Assembly (NCBI GenBank): GCA_964648465.1
Contig: CAZYMU010000004.1
Span: forward strand, 1-64,000
DNA from: Aminicenans sp964648465
Lineage (GTDB): Bacteria; Acidobacteriota; Aminicenantia; Aminicenantales; Aminicenantaceae
Length of the DNA stretch: 64,000 bases
Direction: 5' to 3'
Numbering within the stretch: position 1 is the first letter of the stretch; every line of letters starts with the position of its first letter. Below, piece by piece: positions 1 to 9,353 of the stretch. The notes beneath the pieces are model-generated. The model was not told the DNA's origin. It saw only the letters and a list, made by a program, of their open reading frames with translations, and ran no database searches. The position numbers were made by a program, and so were the translations under genes.

Positions 1-62
1 AACAACTTCCCTGTATTATGACACAGCCTGAGATGCAGTAAGATCGGCTCGCCTGTAAGGTG

Positions 63-182
63 AAGAATGCCGATAATAATAATAAAATTTAATTTAACAA
101 AGAAAACAACCCTCTTAATCTTGCGAAAAATCATGCTGACAAGTAGATTTCATCAAGGTTAAACAAAAGTATCGGCATTCTT
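63..182. repeat. 13-base inverted repeat, arms 94 bases apart
   Basis: The arm AAGAATGCCGATA at 63-75 is matched exactly by its reverse complement at 170-182. The enclosed 94 bases are AT-rich and non-coding. It could be the two ends of a small decayed element or a long-range RNA stem. It abuts repeat copy A, which begins about 18 bases later. No function is claimed. Confidence 0.5.
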
Positions 183-199
183 TATGAATAATCTAGGAA

Positions 200-316
200 A
201 ATTTGAGGGGATGGAAGAAGCGACATTGAAAGATTTAGCGCCTTTTTGAGTCGATCTTCGAGGAAACCCGGCAAAATCGGGCGGGCCTGATGGATGTGTG
301 AGCACTGTATAATCAA
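200..316 (+). repeat. Diverged intergenic repeat, copy A (upstream of dnaE)
   Basis: This stretch aligns along its length with the reverse complement of 51522-51634. Shared blocks include GAGTCGATCTTCGAGG near the middle and CTGATGGATGTGTGAGCACT near the end. Between them each copy can form a short hairpin with different sequence: CCCG/CGGG here, CCGAC/GTCGG in copy B. It lies about 100 bases before dnaE, in the same direction. A short frame runs through the first half of both copies but is broken here, so a decayed gene end is possible as well as a structured RNA or repeat family. Confidence 0.6.
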
Positions 317-414
317 AGAGGCAGAGCTTCTTTCCTGTTTGAAGCTGTTATTTTATAAATATATATGTTTTTATTTTATAATTTGATTTAAAATAATGAA
401 CTGAAAGAACTAAA

Positions 415-3400
415 ATGCATTCTTCATTTATACACCTTCATAATCACTCTGAATATAGCATCCTGGACGGGGCCTTAAAGACCGCTGACATGGTAGAAAC
501 CGCCTATAATTATAATATGCCGGCTGTAGCACTGACAGACCATGGAAATATATTTGGAGCGGTCACTTTTTTCAGCCAGGCAAAAGAGAAAAAGATAAAA
601 CCAATTTTAGGCTGTGAAGTTTATATCGCTCCACACAGCAGGAAAGACAAGAAACCCAACAAAGCAAGGCCTCTATATTACCATTTAGTCTTACTTGTTA
701 AAAATGAGAAAGGTTATAAAAATCTCTGTAAACTTATCACAAAAAGTTATCTGGAAGGTTTTTATTATAAACCCAGAATTGATAAAGAGCTTTTAGCTGA
801 ATACAGCGATGGGTTGATTGCCTTATCTGCATGTTTAAAAGGAGAAATTAGTTACAACTTAGTCTTTGGACTCGAAGACAAGGCTGAAGAGGCAGCTCTG
901 GAATATTCCTCCTTCTTTGAACAGGGAGATTTTTACATAGAGATACAAGACCATGGCCTTCAGCCTCAAAAGGAGATCAATCCTCTTCTTCTTCGGTTAG
1001 CCAGAAAACTAGCCCTTCCGATAGTTGCCACAAATGACGTTCATTACCTTAAAAAAGAGGATGCAGAAAGCCATGATGTTCTTCTGTGTGTTCAGACAAA
1101 TAAAAAAGTAACTGATCAGGACCGGATTCGTTTTGGCACACAGGAATTTTATTTCAAGTCGGCTGAAGAGATGACAGAACTTTTCAAAGAAATCCCTGAT
1201 GCTATCCAGAATACAACTGAAATTGCCACAAAATGCAATTTTGATTTTCCTTCTTCAGGATATTTCCTTCCCAGTTTCAAAGTTTCAGAAGGAATTTCTT
1301 TGGAAGAATATTTTGATTCAGTAGCAAAAGAAGGCTTCGAAAAAAGGATGCAGGACATCAAGAATGGAGCAGATAAAAATGTGCTTCAGGAATATGAGAG
1401 CAGACTGAAAAAAGAGATAAGGCTGGTTAAAGAAATGGGTTTTGAAGGGTATTTCCTTACTGTATGGGACCTTATCCGCGAAGCAAAATCGAGAGGTATT
1501 CCTGTTGGTCCTGGAAGAGGTTCGGCAGCAGGAAGTCTCCTTGCCTACAGCTTGGGGATTACGGACATAGATCCTATTGAGTATGACCTTTTGTTTGAAA
1601 GGTTTTTAAACCCGGAAAGAATCTCCCTTCCTGATATTGATATAGATTTTTGCGGACGGCGCAGAGATGAAGTCCTTTCCTATGTCACGAATAAGTATGG
1701 ACAGGAAAACGTCTGTCAGATCATCACTTTTGGAACCATGGCAGCCCGTCAGGCAGTGAGAGATGTTGGGAGAGCTCTGGAAGTTCCCCTCCCGGAAGTT
1801 GATAAGATTGCTAAGATGATTCCCCAATTCGGGCCGGATGCTACTATTGAGGGGGCGTTAAGGAAAATTCCTCAAATAAGCGAATTAAGAGATCAAAAAC
1901 CTAAAATTGCAAATCTCCTTTCCATAGCTCAAAAATTGGAAGGACACGTACGACATCCCTCCATTCATGCTGCAGGGATAGTTATTACACCAAAACCCCT
2001 TGTGGAATTTATGCCGCTTTACAAATCGGTCAAAGGAGAGATTACAACACAATTTCCAATGCAGGACATTGAAAGCATTGGCCTCCTAAAGATGGATTTG
2101 CTGGGGCTGCGAAACCTGACTGTGATCCAGGACACTATAGATCTCGTTGAAAAATACAGAGGCACAACAATAGACCTTAATGCAATCCCATTAAACGACA
2201 AGAAAACCTTTAACTTATTTCAATCAGGTAATACAGATGGAGTTTTCCAGTTTGAAAGCCGGGGGATGAAGGATTTACTCAGAAATTTCAAGCCGGAAAA
2301 TTTCCGTGATTTGATCGCATTGAATGCTCTTTATCGGCCAGGTCCATTGAAAAGTGGAATGACCGATGAATTCATAAAATGCAAAAACCATCCAGACCGT
2401 ATCAGTTATGAACTGCCCGACTTAGAACCTATCTTAAAAGAAACTAAAGGCCTCATAGTTTATCAGGAACAGGTTATGAGAATTTCTACGGAAATTGGCG
2501 GTTTTTCTATGGCCGAGGCCGATATCTTACGTAAAGCAATGGGTAAGAAAAAAACCTCTGTTATGAAATCCCAGAAAAAGAGATTTATCCAGGGGGCAAA
2601 AGAAAAAGGTATAAGCCAGGCTAAAGCCACTAAGATATTTGAACAGATAAAGTATTTTGCAGGATACGGATTTAATAAATCTCATAGTGCTGCATATGCC
2701 TACCTTGCCTACCGCACGGCTTATCTTAAAGCCCATTTCCCGCTTTGTTTTCTGGCTGCACTCCTAACTTCCGAAGCCGATAGAGGTGCTACTTCACATG
2801 TAGTAAAGTACATTAATACATGCAAAGAAATGGGGATCAATGTGCTCCCGCCTGATATTAATAAGAGCAATTTTCACTTTAGTGTCGAAAACAATAACAT
2901 CCGATTTGGGCTTTCAGCTATTAAGAATATTGGTGAAAGCGTAGTCCGTGTTTTTCTTCGGGCAAGGGAAAAGGTAGGGAAATTTGTTTCTCCGTTCGAT
3001 ATTTTTCAAGAGGAGGACCCTAAGGTTATAAACAGGAAAGTGATAGAAAACTTGATAAAATCCGGAGCTTTCGATTCCATAGGATGGAAGAGGTCACAAC
3101 TTTTTCACCTGATAGATAAGATGATTGAATATGCACATAACATCAAGAAAAATAATTCTATGAAGCAAAACCTGCTTTTCGGCAGTGGACAGATCGAACC
3201 TCCCCTTATTCCTACCGAGATAAAGGAAATGAGTGAATGGAATGAATCTCTTTTTCTTTCTTATGAAAAAGATGCCCTTGGGTTCTATATTACAGGCCAT
3301 CCACTGGCCCAATACGGAAAGATTCTGAATAAGCTTGTTTCTCATTCTATAAGCCAGGTGGATGAAGAAAAAGATTTTAATAATGAAATAACAATTGCAG

Positions 3401-3882
3401 GAATTATTTCTTCTATCAAACCACTTAAGACCAAGAAAGATGAGAGAATGGCAACTTTCATTCTTGAGGATCTGAGCGGCCAGATTGAGGTTGTGATTTT
3501 CCCCGAGAGTTATAATAAATATAATATGTACCTCAGACAAGACCTGCTTGTCTGGATCAAGGGGAATTTTCTTGGCGAGGGAGAAAGCCGAAGAGTTCAT
3601 CTACTTCAAATCATGCCCCTCTCAGAAGCTTTCCAGAAACTAGCAAAAAGAGTTTTTCTCAGGATTTTTCTCCCTGGTATTGAGGAGTCAGTTTATGAGG
3701 AATTAAAAAGTATCCTGGATAAAAATCAAGGAAATTGCCCGGTCTTTTTTCAGCTTGAGACACCCCATTCTTTTCGTCTGACTCTCCGGTCAGTAGATAT
3801 CCAGGGTGTTTCTCCTTCGGAAAAACTCACAAAAAATATTGAGAGTCTCTTGGGAGAAGAATCTGTTTTTGTAGAATATTAG
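415..3882 (+). CDS. dnaE: DNA polymerase III alpha subunit
   Basis: Catalytic subunit of the replicative DNA polymerase (C family, DnaE type), 1155 residues, full family length. The N-terminal PHP domain begins with the His cluster HLHNHS (7-12). The polymerase active site PDIDIDF is at 406-412, with Asp407 and Asp409 the expected metal ligands. Helix-hairpin-helix and OB-fold regions follow, the OB part near residues 1000-1080 (ITIAGIISSIKPLKTKKD). The ATG start gives the canonical N-terminus. It stands alone, followed by a hairpin and about 300 non-coding bases. Identification is very secure. Confidence 0.98.
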   Translation: MHSSFIHLHNHSEYSILDGALKTADMVETAYNYNMPAVALTDHGNIFGAVTFFSQAKEKKIKPILGCEVYIAPHSRKDKKPNKARPLYYHLVLLVKNEKGYKNLCKLITKSYLEGFYYKPRIDKELLAEYSDGLIALSACLKGEISYNLVFGLEDKAEEAALEYSSFFEQGDFYIEIQDHGLQPQKEINPLLLRLARKLALPIVATNDVHYLKKEDAESHDVLLCVQTNKKVTDQDRIRFGTQEFYFKSAEEMTELFKEIPDAIQNTTEIATKCNFDFPSSGYFLPSFKVSEGISLEEYFDSVAKEGFEKRMQDIKNGADKNVLQEYESRLKKEIRLVKEMGFEGYFLTVWDLIREAKSRGIPVGPGRGSAAGSLLAYSLGITDIDPIEYDLLFERFLNPERISLPDIDIDFCGRRRDEVLSYVTNKYGQENVCQIITFGTMAARQAVRDVGRALEVPLPEVDKIAKMIPQFGPDATIEGALRKIPQISELRDQKPKIANLLSIAQKLEGHVRHPSIHAAGIVITPKPLVEFMPLYKSVKGEITTQFPMQDIESIGLLKMDLLGLRNLTVIQDTIDLVEKYRGTTIDLNAIPLNDKKTFNLFQSGNTDGVFQFESRGMKDLLRNFKPENFRDLIALNALYRPGPLKSGMTDEFIKCKNHPDRISYELPDLEPILKETKGLIVYQEQVMRISTEIGGFSMAEADILRKAMGKKKTSVMKSQKKRFIQGAKEKGISQAKATKIFEQIKYFAGYGFNKSHSAAYAYLAYRTAYLKAHFPLCFLAALLTSEADRGATSHVVKYINTCKEMGINVLPPDINKSNFHFSVENNNIRFGLSAIKNIGESVVRVFLRAREKVGKFVSPFDIFQEEDPKVINRKVIENLIKSGAFDSIGWKRSQLFHLIDKMIEYAHNIKKNNSMKQNLLFGSGQIEPPLIPTEIKEMSEWNESLFLSYEKDALGFYITGHPLAQYGKILNKLVSHSISQVDEEKDFNNEITIAGIISSIKPLKTKKDERMATFILEDLSGQIEVVIFPESYNKYNMYLRQDLLVWIKGNFLGEGESRRVHLLQIMPLSEAFQKLAKRVFLRIFLPGIEESVYEELKSILDKNQGNCPVFFQLETPHSFRLTLRSVDIQGVSPSEKLTKNIESLLGEESVFVEY

Positions 3883-4188
3883 CCTGTTCTACACGGACAA
3901 CCTGGAAAAAGGCCTGCAATAAAATTATAACTTCAAGTCATAAAATATGACTTTTTAACCGTTTCCTATAACCTGAAGTTATGTTTTCATGAGAATTAGT
4001 ATAATCAGAAAATCAGGGCGAAAAATGGCAAATGGATGCTGTTTTCTGCCCTTTTGCAACCAGGAACCTCATTTTAAATTCCAGTTAGAGAAACTCCCGC
4101 TCAAAACAAATTGACATATTTCAGATAATAATGTTAACTAACCTGGATGAAAAATGTTGGTTTTGAAGATTAATATTTGAGCTTTGAA
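3883..4188. other. Intergenic region after dnaE
   Basis: About 300 bases without a gene. It contains the terminator-like hairpin at 3935-3956 inside a wider inverted repeat (ATAACTTCA at 3927-3935 with TGAAGTTAT at 3974-3982). Nothing else is recognised. Confidence 0.5.
3935..3956 (+). terminator. Probable weak terminator of dnaE
   Basis: AAGTCATA (3935-3942), a three-base loop and TATGACTT (3946-3953) form a perfect 8 bp stem that runs into a T tract. It lies 53 bases after the dnaE stop. The stem is AT-rich, so it may be weak. Confidence 0.5.
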
Positions 4189-4746
4189 ATGTCTTATAAA
4201 CTAATTATCGCAGATACCAGCCCATCTGTAATAAAGGTTGTCAAAATTGCTTTCCATGAGCCGGAGTTTGAGGTTTATCCTTTTAGCAACGGTGCGGAAG
4301 TAATAAATAACATCGCTAAGATAAAGCCTGATGCTGTAGTTTTAAATCTTTCGCTCCAACAAATAGATGGGTATGAAGTCTGCCAAACCCTAAAAAACCA
4401 GGGCCAGGTAATGGACATCCCGCTTATTTTGCTCAAGAGGGCTTTTGAGGTTCCGGACAAAAAGAAATTGGCTGCACTCGAGTATGACGAAATAATCCAG
4501 GAACCTTTCGATTCAGAGAAATTAGCTTGCACAGTCAGGAAATTAATAAGGGCGAAAAAAGATCCAAAAACGCTTCCAGAGGAACCACTCCCGGAAGAAA
4601 ATTCTGACTTTGAATTTAAAGTAGAGCTTGATGACAATGTTAAAAACCTGATAAAAAAGGAGATTTTTCAAGTTGAAAGAGAACTCGAAAAAAGAATCAA
4701 GGCTCGAATACTGGCAGATCTCAAAAGCCATCTTGGCAAAAAGTAA
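4189..4746 (+). CDS. Degenerate receiver-domain (pseudo-response-regulator) protein
   Basis: A 185-residue protein with a CheY-like receiver fold at residues 1-120 and a charged, probably helical tail at 125-185. The first acidic Asp survives (D9), but the phosphoacceptor position reads LNLSL (Asn53 instead of Asp), the conserved Thr is Lys83 and the conserved Lys is Glu105. It therefore probably cannot be phosphorylated like a normal receiver and may act by binding a partner, as FrzS-type pseudo-receivers do. The ATG at 4189 is preferred to an upstream in-frame TTG at 4177. No kinase is adjacent. The fold is clear; the role is unknown. Confidence 0.8.
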   Translation: MSYKLIIADTSPSVIKVVKIAFHEPEFEVYPFSNGAEVINNIAKIKPDAVVLNLSLQQIDGYEVCQTLKNQGQVMDIPLILLKRAFEVPDKKKLAALEYDEIIQEPFDSEKLACTVRKLIRAKKDPKTLPEEPLPEENSDFEFKVELDDNVKNLIKKEIFQVERELEKRIKARILADLKSHLGKK

Positions 4747-4884
4747 GCCGCCTTCTATTTTCTATTTTATCTACAGAGAGTATCGCACAGGAGTACTGCC
4801 TTTCATGTACGTGAAGATAGTACAATAAAATAATGGAAAATATTTGCAAAATTGGTAAAATATCGAATACGAAAAAGGATAAAA

Positions 4885-7512
4885 ATGAAAAAGATAATCC
4901 TGGAGAAAGCATACAACCCTGAATCAGTCGAAAAAAAATGGTCCAGCTTCTGGATCACAGAAAAACTGTTTACACCAGACGTTCCTTCTTCGAAAAAACC
5001 ATTTTCTCTGGTTCTCCCTCCTCCTAATGTTACAGGTTCTCTACATATGGGACATGCTCTTTGCTTTACACTTCCTGATATTATTGTTCGCTGGCGTAGG
5101 ATGCAGGGATACAATGTTCTCTGGCTTCCAGGGACTGACCACGCCAGTATTGCTGTTCACAATGTGATCGAACAAAACTTGGACAAGAAAGGCTTGACGC
5201 GGGAAAAAATCGGCCGGAAGGAATTCCTAAAAATCGCATGGAACTGGAAGGAAAAATACGGCGGCGTTATCATGCATCAATTGAAAAGCCTCGGAGCCTC
5301 TCTGGACTGGACAAGAGAAAGATTTACTATGGATGAGGGGTTTTCCAGGACGGTCCGGCAGGTTTTCGTTGACCTATACAAAGAGGGTCTTATATACAGG
5401 GATTATTATCTGGTGAACCGCTGCCCTCAATGTGGGACTGTTCTTTCAGACATCGAAATCGAGCATAAAGAGCTGGATGGCAAACTATATTACATAAAGT
5501 ATCCACTTGTAGATTCTGAAGGCTTTATCACTGTAGCCACAACAAGGCCTGAGACAATGTTAGGTGACACAGGAGTAGCTGTCCATACGGATGATGAACG
5601 CTATGCAAAATTTCAGGGAAAAAAGGTCTGTCTTCCCATTGTAAACAGAAATATCCCCGTCATTACGGACGACAGAGTGGAAAGAGAGTTTGGGACAGGA
5701 GCAGTAAAAGTTACACCGGCCCATGACCCTGTCGATTTTGAACTCGGGAAGCGTCACGGCCTTCAACAGATAATAGTAATTGACGGTTCAGGAAAGATGA
5801 CCGCATCAGCCGGGAAAGAATTTGAAGGATTGGATAGGTTCGAATGCCGGGAGAAGATTATCTTGAGGCTGAAAGAGATAGGATTGCTCGAGAAGATCGA
5901 AGATTACAAGCATGCAGTCGGGCACTGCTACCGCTGTTCGACCATCATTGAACCAAATCTTTCCTGGCAGTGGTTTGTTAAAGTAGCTCCTCTAGCAAAA
6001 GAAGCTATCAGAGTAGTAGAAGAAGGGAAAATCGAATTTATACCTCCAAATTGGGCCAAGACCTATTTTGAATGGATGTATAACATTCATGACTGGTGTA
6101 TCTCACGACAGTTGTGGTGGGGACACAGAATTCCCGCCTGGTACTGCAAGGATTGTTCTCATGTGAATGTTGTAATGGATACACCTGAAAGATGCGATAA
6201 ATGCGGGAGCAAAAACCTTGTTCAGGACGAAGATGTACTCGACACATGGTTTAGCTCTGCTCTCTGGCCCTTTGGAACCATGGGCTGGCCGGAAAAGACC
6301 GAGGATTTAAAGCTATTTTATCCTACCGATCTTATGGCCACAGGATTCGACATCATCTTCTTCTGGGTTGCCAGGATGGTCATGATGGGGATGAAATTTA
6401 TGGGGGAAGTTCCATTCCGCCATGTTTTTATAAACGGACTCGTCAGGGATTTTAAGAGGCGGAAAATGAGCAAGTCAGAGGGAAATATTATTGATCCTCT
6501 TGAAATGATTCGAAAGTACGGCACAGATGCTTTGAGATTCACAATAGCTGCTCTTGCTATTCCAGGTATGGATATATCTCTCTCTGAGGAACGAATGGCA
6601 GGCTATCGAACTTTTGTAAATAAGATATGGAACGCTTCCCGCTTCGTGATGATGAACCTGGAGAGCGAAAATTTATCGGCAAAAAATGAAGAACTGACCC
6701 TTGCTGACAGATGGATCAGGAGCAGGCTTACAGGAGTAATCGAAGATTTAAACGATTCCCTGGAGAAATACAAGTTTTATGAGGCAGCAGACAGACTCTA
6801 CCACTTTATCTGGCATGAATTCTGTGACTGGTACATCGAATTGGTCAAACCGAGCCTCAAGAAGGGGAATAAAACAAGCCAGGCTGTGCTCGTGGATGTG
6901 CTGGATCAAATATTAAAGCTTCTTCATCCATTCATGCCTTTTGTCACAGAAGAGATATGGCAGCATCTTCCATCTGCAGGAAAATCTCTGACAACAGCAT
7001 CTTTCCCAAAAGTTAAGGAAACATGGAAAGATAAGAAGGTAGAAGCTGATATGAAGGTCATTCAGGATGCGATTACCGAAGTTCGGACCATAAAAGCAGA
7101 GAATAAGATAGCTCCAAGAAGGGCGATCGATCTATGGGTAAAGATAAATGCGGGATTGAATATGAATGAGGAAGTAAAAACCTATATTCAATCAGTCGCA
7201 AATGTCAGAAACATAGAAGTTTACGATAAATTCCCACCAGACAGGAAAATTTTAAAAGGAGTTATTGGCTCTTTTGCAATTCCGGTCGATGAAGGGCTGG
7301 TCAACTTTGAAAATGAAAGACAGCGTCTGGAAAAAGATCTGTTGAAAGTCAACCGGGAAATAGAAAAAATCGAAAAAAGGCTTCAGAATGAGAATTTTCT
7401 GAGCAAGGCCCCGGAAGATATTGTTAAAGAAGCCAGAGACAACCTCCACAATCTTGAAAAGAAAAAGAAGAAATTAAGAGAGAACTTAGATCATATCCTT
7501 TTGTTGATTTAG
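4885..7512 (+). CDS. valS: Valyl-tRNA synthetase
   Basis: Charges tRNA-Val with valine; class I synthetase, 875 residues from the ATG at 4885, which has an AAAAAGG ribosome site just upstream. An in-frame TTG at 4852 would add 11 unneeded residues. The HIGH motif reads HMGH (about residues 54-57) and KMSKS is intact near 527-531. Cys pairs typical of the zinc modules are visible (CPQC, CYRC, CKDC with CDKC). The editing domain lies between the two signatures, and a Lys/Glu-rich coiled-coil arm ends the protein. Complete and unremarkable. Confidence 0.97.
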   Translation: MKKIILEKAYNPESVEKKWSSFWITEKLFTPDVPSSKKPFSLVLPPPNVTGSLHMGHALCFTLPDIIVRWRRMQGYNVLWLPGTDHASIAVHNVIEQNLDKKGLTREKIGRKEFLKIAWNWKEKYGGVIMHQLKSLGASLDWTRERFTMDEGFSRTVRQVFVDLYKEGLIYRDYYLVNRCPQCGTVLSDIEIEHKELDGKLYYIKYPLVDSEGFITVATTRPETMLGDTGVAVHTDDERYAKFQGKKVCLPIVNRNIPVITDDRVEREFGTGAVKVTPAHDPVDFELGKRHGLQQIIVIDGSGKMTASAGKEFEGLDRFECREKIILRLKEIGLLEKIEDYKHAVGHCYRCSTIIEPNLSWQWFVKVAPLAKEAIRVVEEGKIEFIPPNWAKTYFEWMYNIHDWCISRQLWWGHRIPAWYCKDCSHVNVVMDTPERCDKCGSKNLVQDEDVLDTWFSSALWPFGTMGWPEKTEDLKLFYPTDLMATGFDIIFFWVARMVMMGMKFMGEVPFRHVFINGLVRDFKRRKMSKSEGNIIDPLEMIRKYGTDALRFTIAALAIPGMDISLSEERMAGYRTFVNKIWNASRFVMMNLESENLSAKNEELTLADRWIRSRLTGVIEDLNDSLEKYKFYEAADRLYHFIWHEFCDWYIELVKPSLKKGNKTSQAVLVDVLDQILKLLHPFMPFVTEEIWQHLPSAGKSLTTASFPKVKETWKDKKVEADMKVIQDAITEVRTIKAENKIAPRRAIDLWVKINAGLNMNEEVKTYIQSVANVRNIEVYDKFPPDRKILKGVIGSFAIPVDEGLVNFENERQRLEKDLLKVNREIEKIEKRLQNENFLSKAPEDIVKEARDNLHNLEKKKKKLRENLDHILLLI

Positions 7513-7535
7513 CCTAAAACCCTCACTTTATTCAT

Positions 7536-7655
7536 TCATCTCAGCATGGATAAAAGGAAACTTATATGATCACTTACAGTTAATTGTACCTGGTATTCAC
7601 CGGGAACTGCCATTGGTCCGGCCACTTCAACACAGTTGACTGCTTCTTTAATAAT
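7536..7655 (-). pseudogene. Fragment of an exported beta-propeller-type protein (remnant)
   Basis: An open stretch of about 40 codons on the minus strand ends at a TGA at 7536-7538. It encodes VEVAGPMAVPGEYQVQLTV, which resembles the C-terminal motif GPLAVPGTYTVRLTV of sialidase/VPS10-like BNR-repeat proteins. No start codon or upstream domain is present, and the frame is closed upstream by a stop. It is read as a decayed gene end. The family assignment is from motif memory only. The remaining bases of the 7513-7828 gap show nothing else. Confidence 0.4.
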
Positions 7656-7828
7656 TTAACGGAATATAGCAAGAGGTCTAATGGAATAATTTTAAATACT
7701 CATAAAAAGCATATAATAAGCTGTAATCGACTATAGTACCAATGCACTCTACACACAATAAAAGGATTGCTTGTTACATATTATAATTTTCTTTAAAATA
7801 GTAAAAAACAACACTCGGGCGGAGACCA

Positions 7829-8584
7829 ATGAAAATTGGACATAAAATCATAAGATTAAAAACATGTTCTTCTACTAATGACCTTGCAATAGAAATGGCT
7901 CTCAAAGGGGATCCTGAAGGGACCGTTGTTGTATCTGAAACGCAGACAAGAGGAAGAGGGAGGAAGCAGCGGGCTTGGTTTTCCCCCAGGGGCAAAGGGC
8001 TCTATATGTCTGTTATTCTCCGTCCTCCAAAATCCAACATATCGCTTCTTTCTCTTGCCGCAGGCATGGCTGTGAGTGATGCTACCCGTGACACAGCAGG
8101 AATCCGTGTTCTGCTCAAATGGCCCAACGATTTGGTCTGGCAGAAGTGGAAACTGGGAGGCATTCTCTGTGAAAGCAGCTTTCTTGGGAACCACCTCAAC
8201 TATATTATCCTCGGGATAGGCTTGAATATAAGCCAACGGAAAGAAGATTTTCCCGGTGAACTCCTCTCTTCATCAATTTCTATTGAGGCCATTACAAATA
8301 AGGAGACTGATAGGAAAATTTTATTGGAAAAAGTTTTAGAGGCTCTCAATTATTGGTACAGTCTCTTTTTACACAAGCACGATGGAGAAATAGAAGTTCT
8401 CTTCCAGAAATATTCTGTAGTTCCTATTGGAAAGGAAATTGTCATTGAAACTGATATGGGAAACATATCAGGAGTTTATAATGGTATTGATACTCACGGC
8501 GGCTTGATTCTAAATATTGGGGGCAAGGATGTATCTTTCTACGACGCTCGCATAAAAATAATAACAGGATTGACGGAGGGTTAA
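7829..8584 (+). CDS. birA: Biotin--protein ligase (BirA catalytic type)
   Basis: Makes biotinyl-AMP and transfers biotin to carboxyl-carrier proteins. The 251-residue protein has the catalytic signature SETQTRGRGRKQRAWFSP (residues about 36-53) and the LKWPNDLVW...KLGGILCES motifs. It begins directly at the catalytic domain, without the N-terminal helix-turn-helix of the dual-function repressor, so it is enzyme only. The start has a GGAG site 5 bases upstream. It is one base from coaX, and the two are almost certainly co-transcribed. Confidence 0.93.
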   Translation: MKIGHKIIRLKTCSSTNDLAIEMALKGDPEGTVVVSETQTRGRGRKQRAWFSPRGKGLYMSVILRPPKSNISLLSLAAGMAVSDATRDTAGIRVLLKWPNDLVWQKWKLGGILCESSFLGNHLNYIILGIGLNISQRKEDFPGELLSSSISIEAITNKETDRKILLEKVLEALNYWYSLFLHKHDGEIEVLFQKYSVVPIGKEIVIETDMGNISGVYNGIDTHGGLILNIGGKDVSFYDARIKIITGLTEG

Positions 8585-8585
8585 A

Positions 8586-9353
8586 ATGCTTTTTGCTGTA
8601 GATATTGGGAACACGAATATTGTTATAGGTGTTTTCGAAGGGGAAATACTCATAAAACACTGGAAAGTCAAATCAGAAAGAGAAAAAACATGTGACGAAT
8701 ATAGCATAACCATCTTAAACTTGTTTTCTCTATCAAATTTTAAGATAAGAGAAATAGATTCTGTAATTATCTCAAGCGTTGTCCCGCCTTTGACTCCTGC
8801 GTTTCAAAAATTGAGCCTTAGTCTGTTTCATCTTAAAGCACTAACTGTCGGGCCTGGTTTAAAAACAGGCATGTCTATCCTCTGTGAAAACCCGGTAGAA
8901 GTTGGGGCGGACAGGATTGTTTCCTCAGTTGCAGCTTTTGCAAAGTTCGGAGGGCCTTGTATCATTGTTGATTTCGGAACAGCCACAACTTTTGATGCTG
9001 TATCTTCCGCAGGAGAATATCTGGGCGGCTCTATTGCTCCTGGAGTTCAAATCGCAGCCGAGGCTCTTTATCTCAAGACTGCCAAATTGCCTCGCATAGA
9101 AATAAAAAAGCCCCTAAAAGCTATAGGACGCACTACGGTTTCGAGCATGCAGTCCGGCCTATATTTTGGCACAATTGGCCTTGTTTCAAATATTATAGAA
9201 AAGATTAAGAAAGAGCTTGGAGAAAGTGTTAAAGTCATAGCCACAGGAGGGTATGCATCCTTGATCTGCCAGGAAATTGGGTCCATTGATTTTCATGAGC
9301 CGAATCTGGTCCTGGAAGGACTCAGAATCATTCACGACAGGAATAGGGAATGA
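8586..9353 (+). CDS. coaX: Type III pantothenate kinase
   Basis: Phosphorylates pantothenate in the first step of coenzyme A synthesis. At 255 residues it matches the CoaX family. The phosphate-binding motif DIGNTN is at residues 6-11, the GADR block (VGADRIVSSVAAF) near 107-120, and the VDFGTATTFDAV motif near 128-140. A GGAGGG ribosome site lies between the birA and coaX frames. birA-coaX pairing is common across bacteria. The stop overlaps the next start (ATGA), which implies translational coupling. Confidence 0.95.
   Translation: MLFAVDIGNTNIVIGVFEGEILIKHWKVKSEREKTCDEYSITILNLFSLSNFKIREIDSVIISSVVPPLTPAFQKLSLSLFHLKALTVGPGLKTGMSILCENPVEVGADRIVSSVAAFAKFGGPCIIVDFGTATTFDAVSSAGEYLGGSIAPGVQIAAEALYLKTAKLPRIEIKKPLKAIGRTTVSSMQSGLYFGTIGLVSNIIEKIKKELGESVKVIATGGYASLICQEIGSIDFHEPNLVLEGLRIIHDRNRE

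Larger units (their letters stand above)
1..414. other. Gene-free leader region upstream of dnaE
   Basis: No credible protein gene is seen in these 414 bases. The stretch holds a 13-base inverted repeat (63-75 with 170-182) and copy A of a diverged repeat (200-316) whose second copy lies at 51522-51634. An AT-rich segment (about 345-400) directly before dnaE may carry its promoter, but I see no convincing -35/-10 pair. Confidence 0.6.

Noticed and set aside
3094..3600. 168-codon minus-strand frame inside dnaE
   Set aside because: It lies wholly antisense to conserved dnaE codons, has no ribosome site and shows no recognisable protein pattern.
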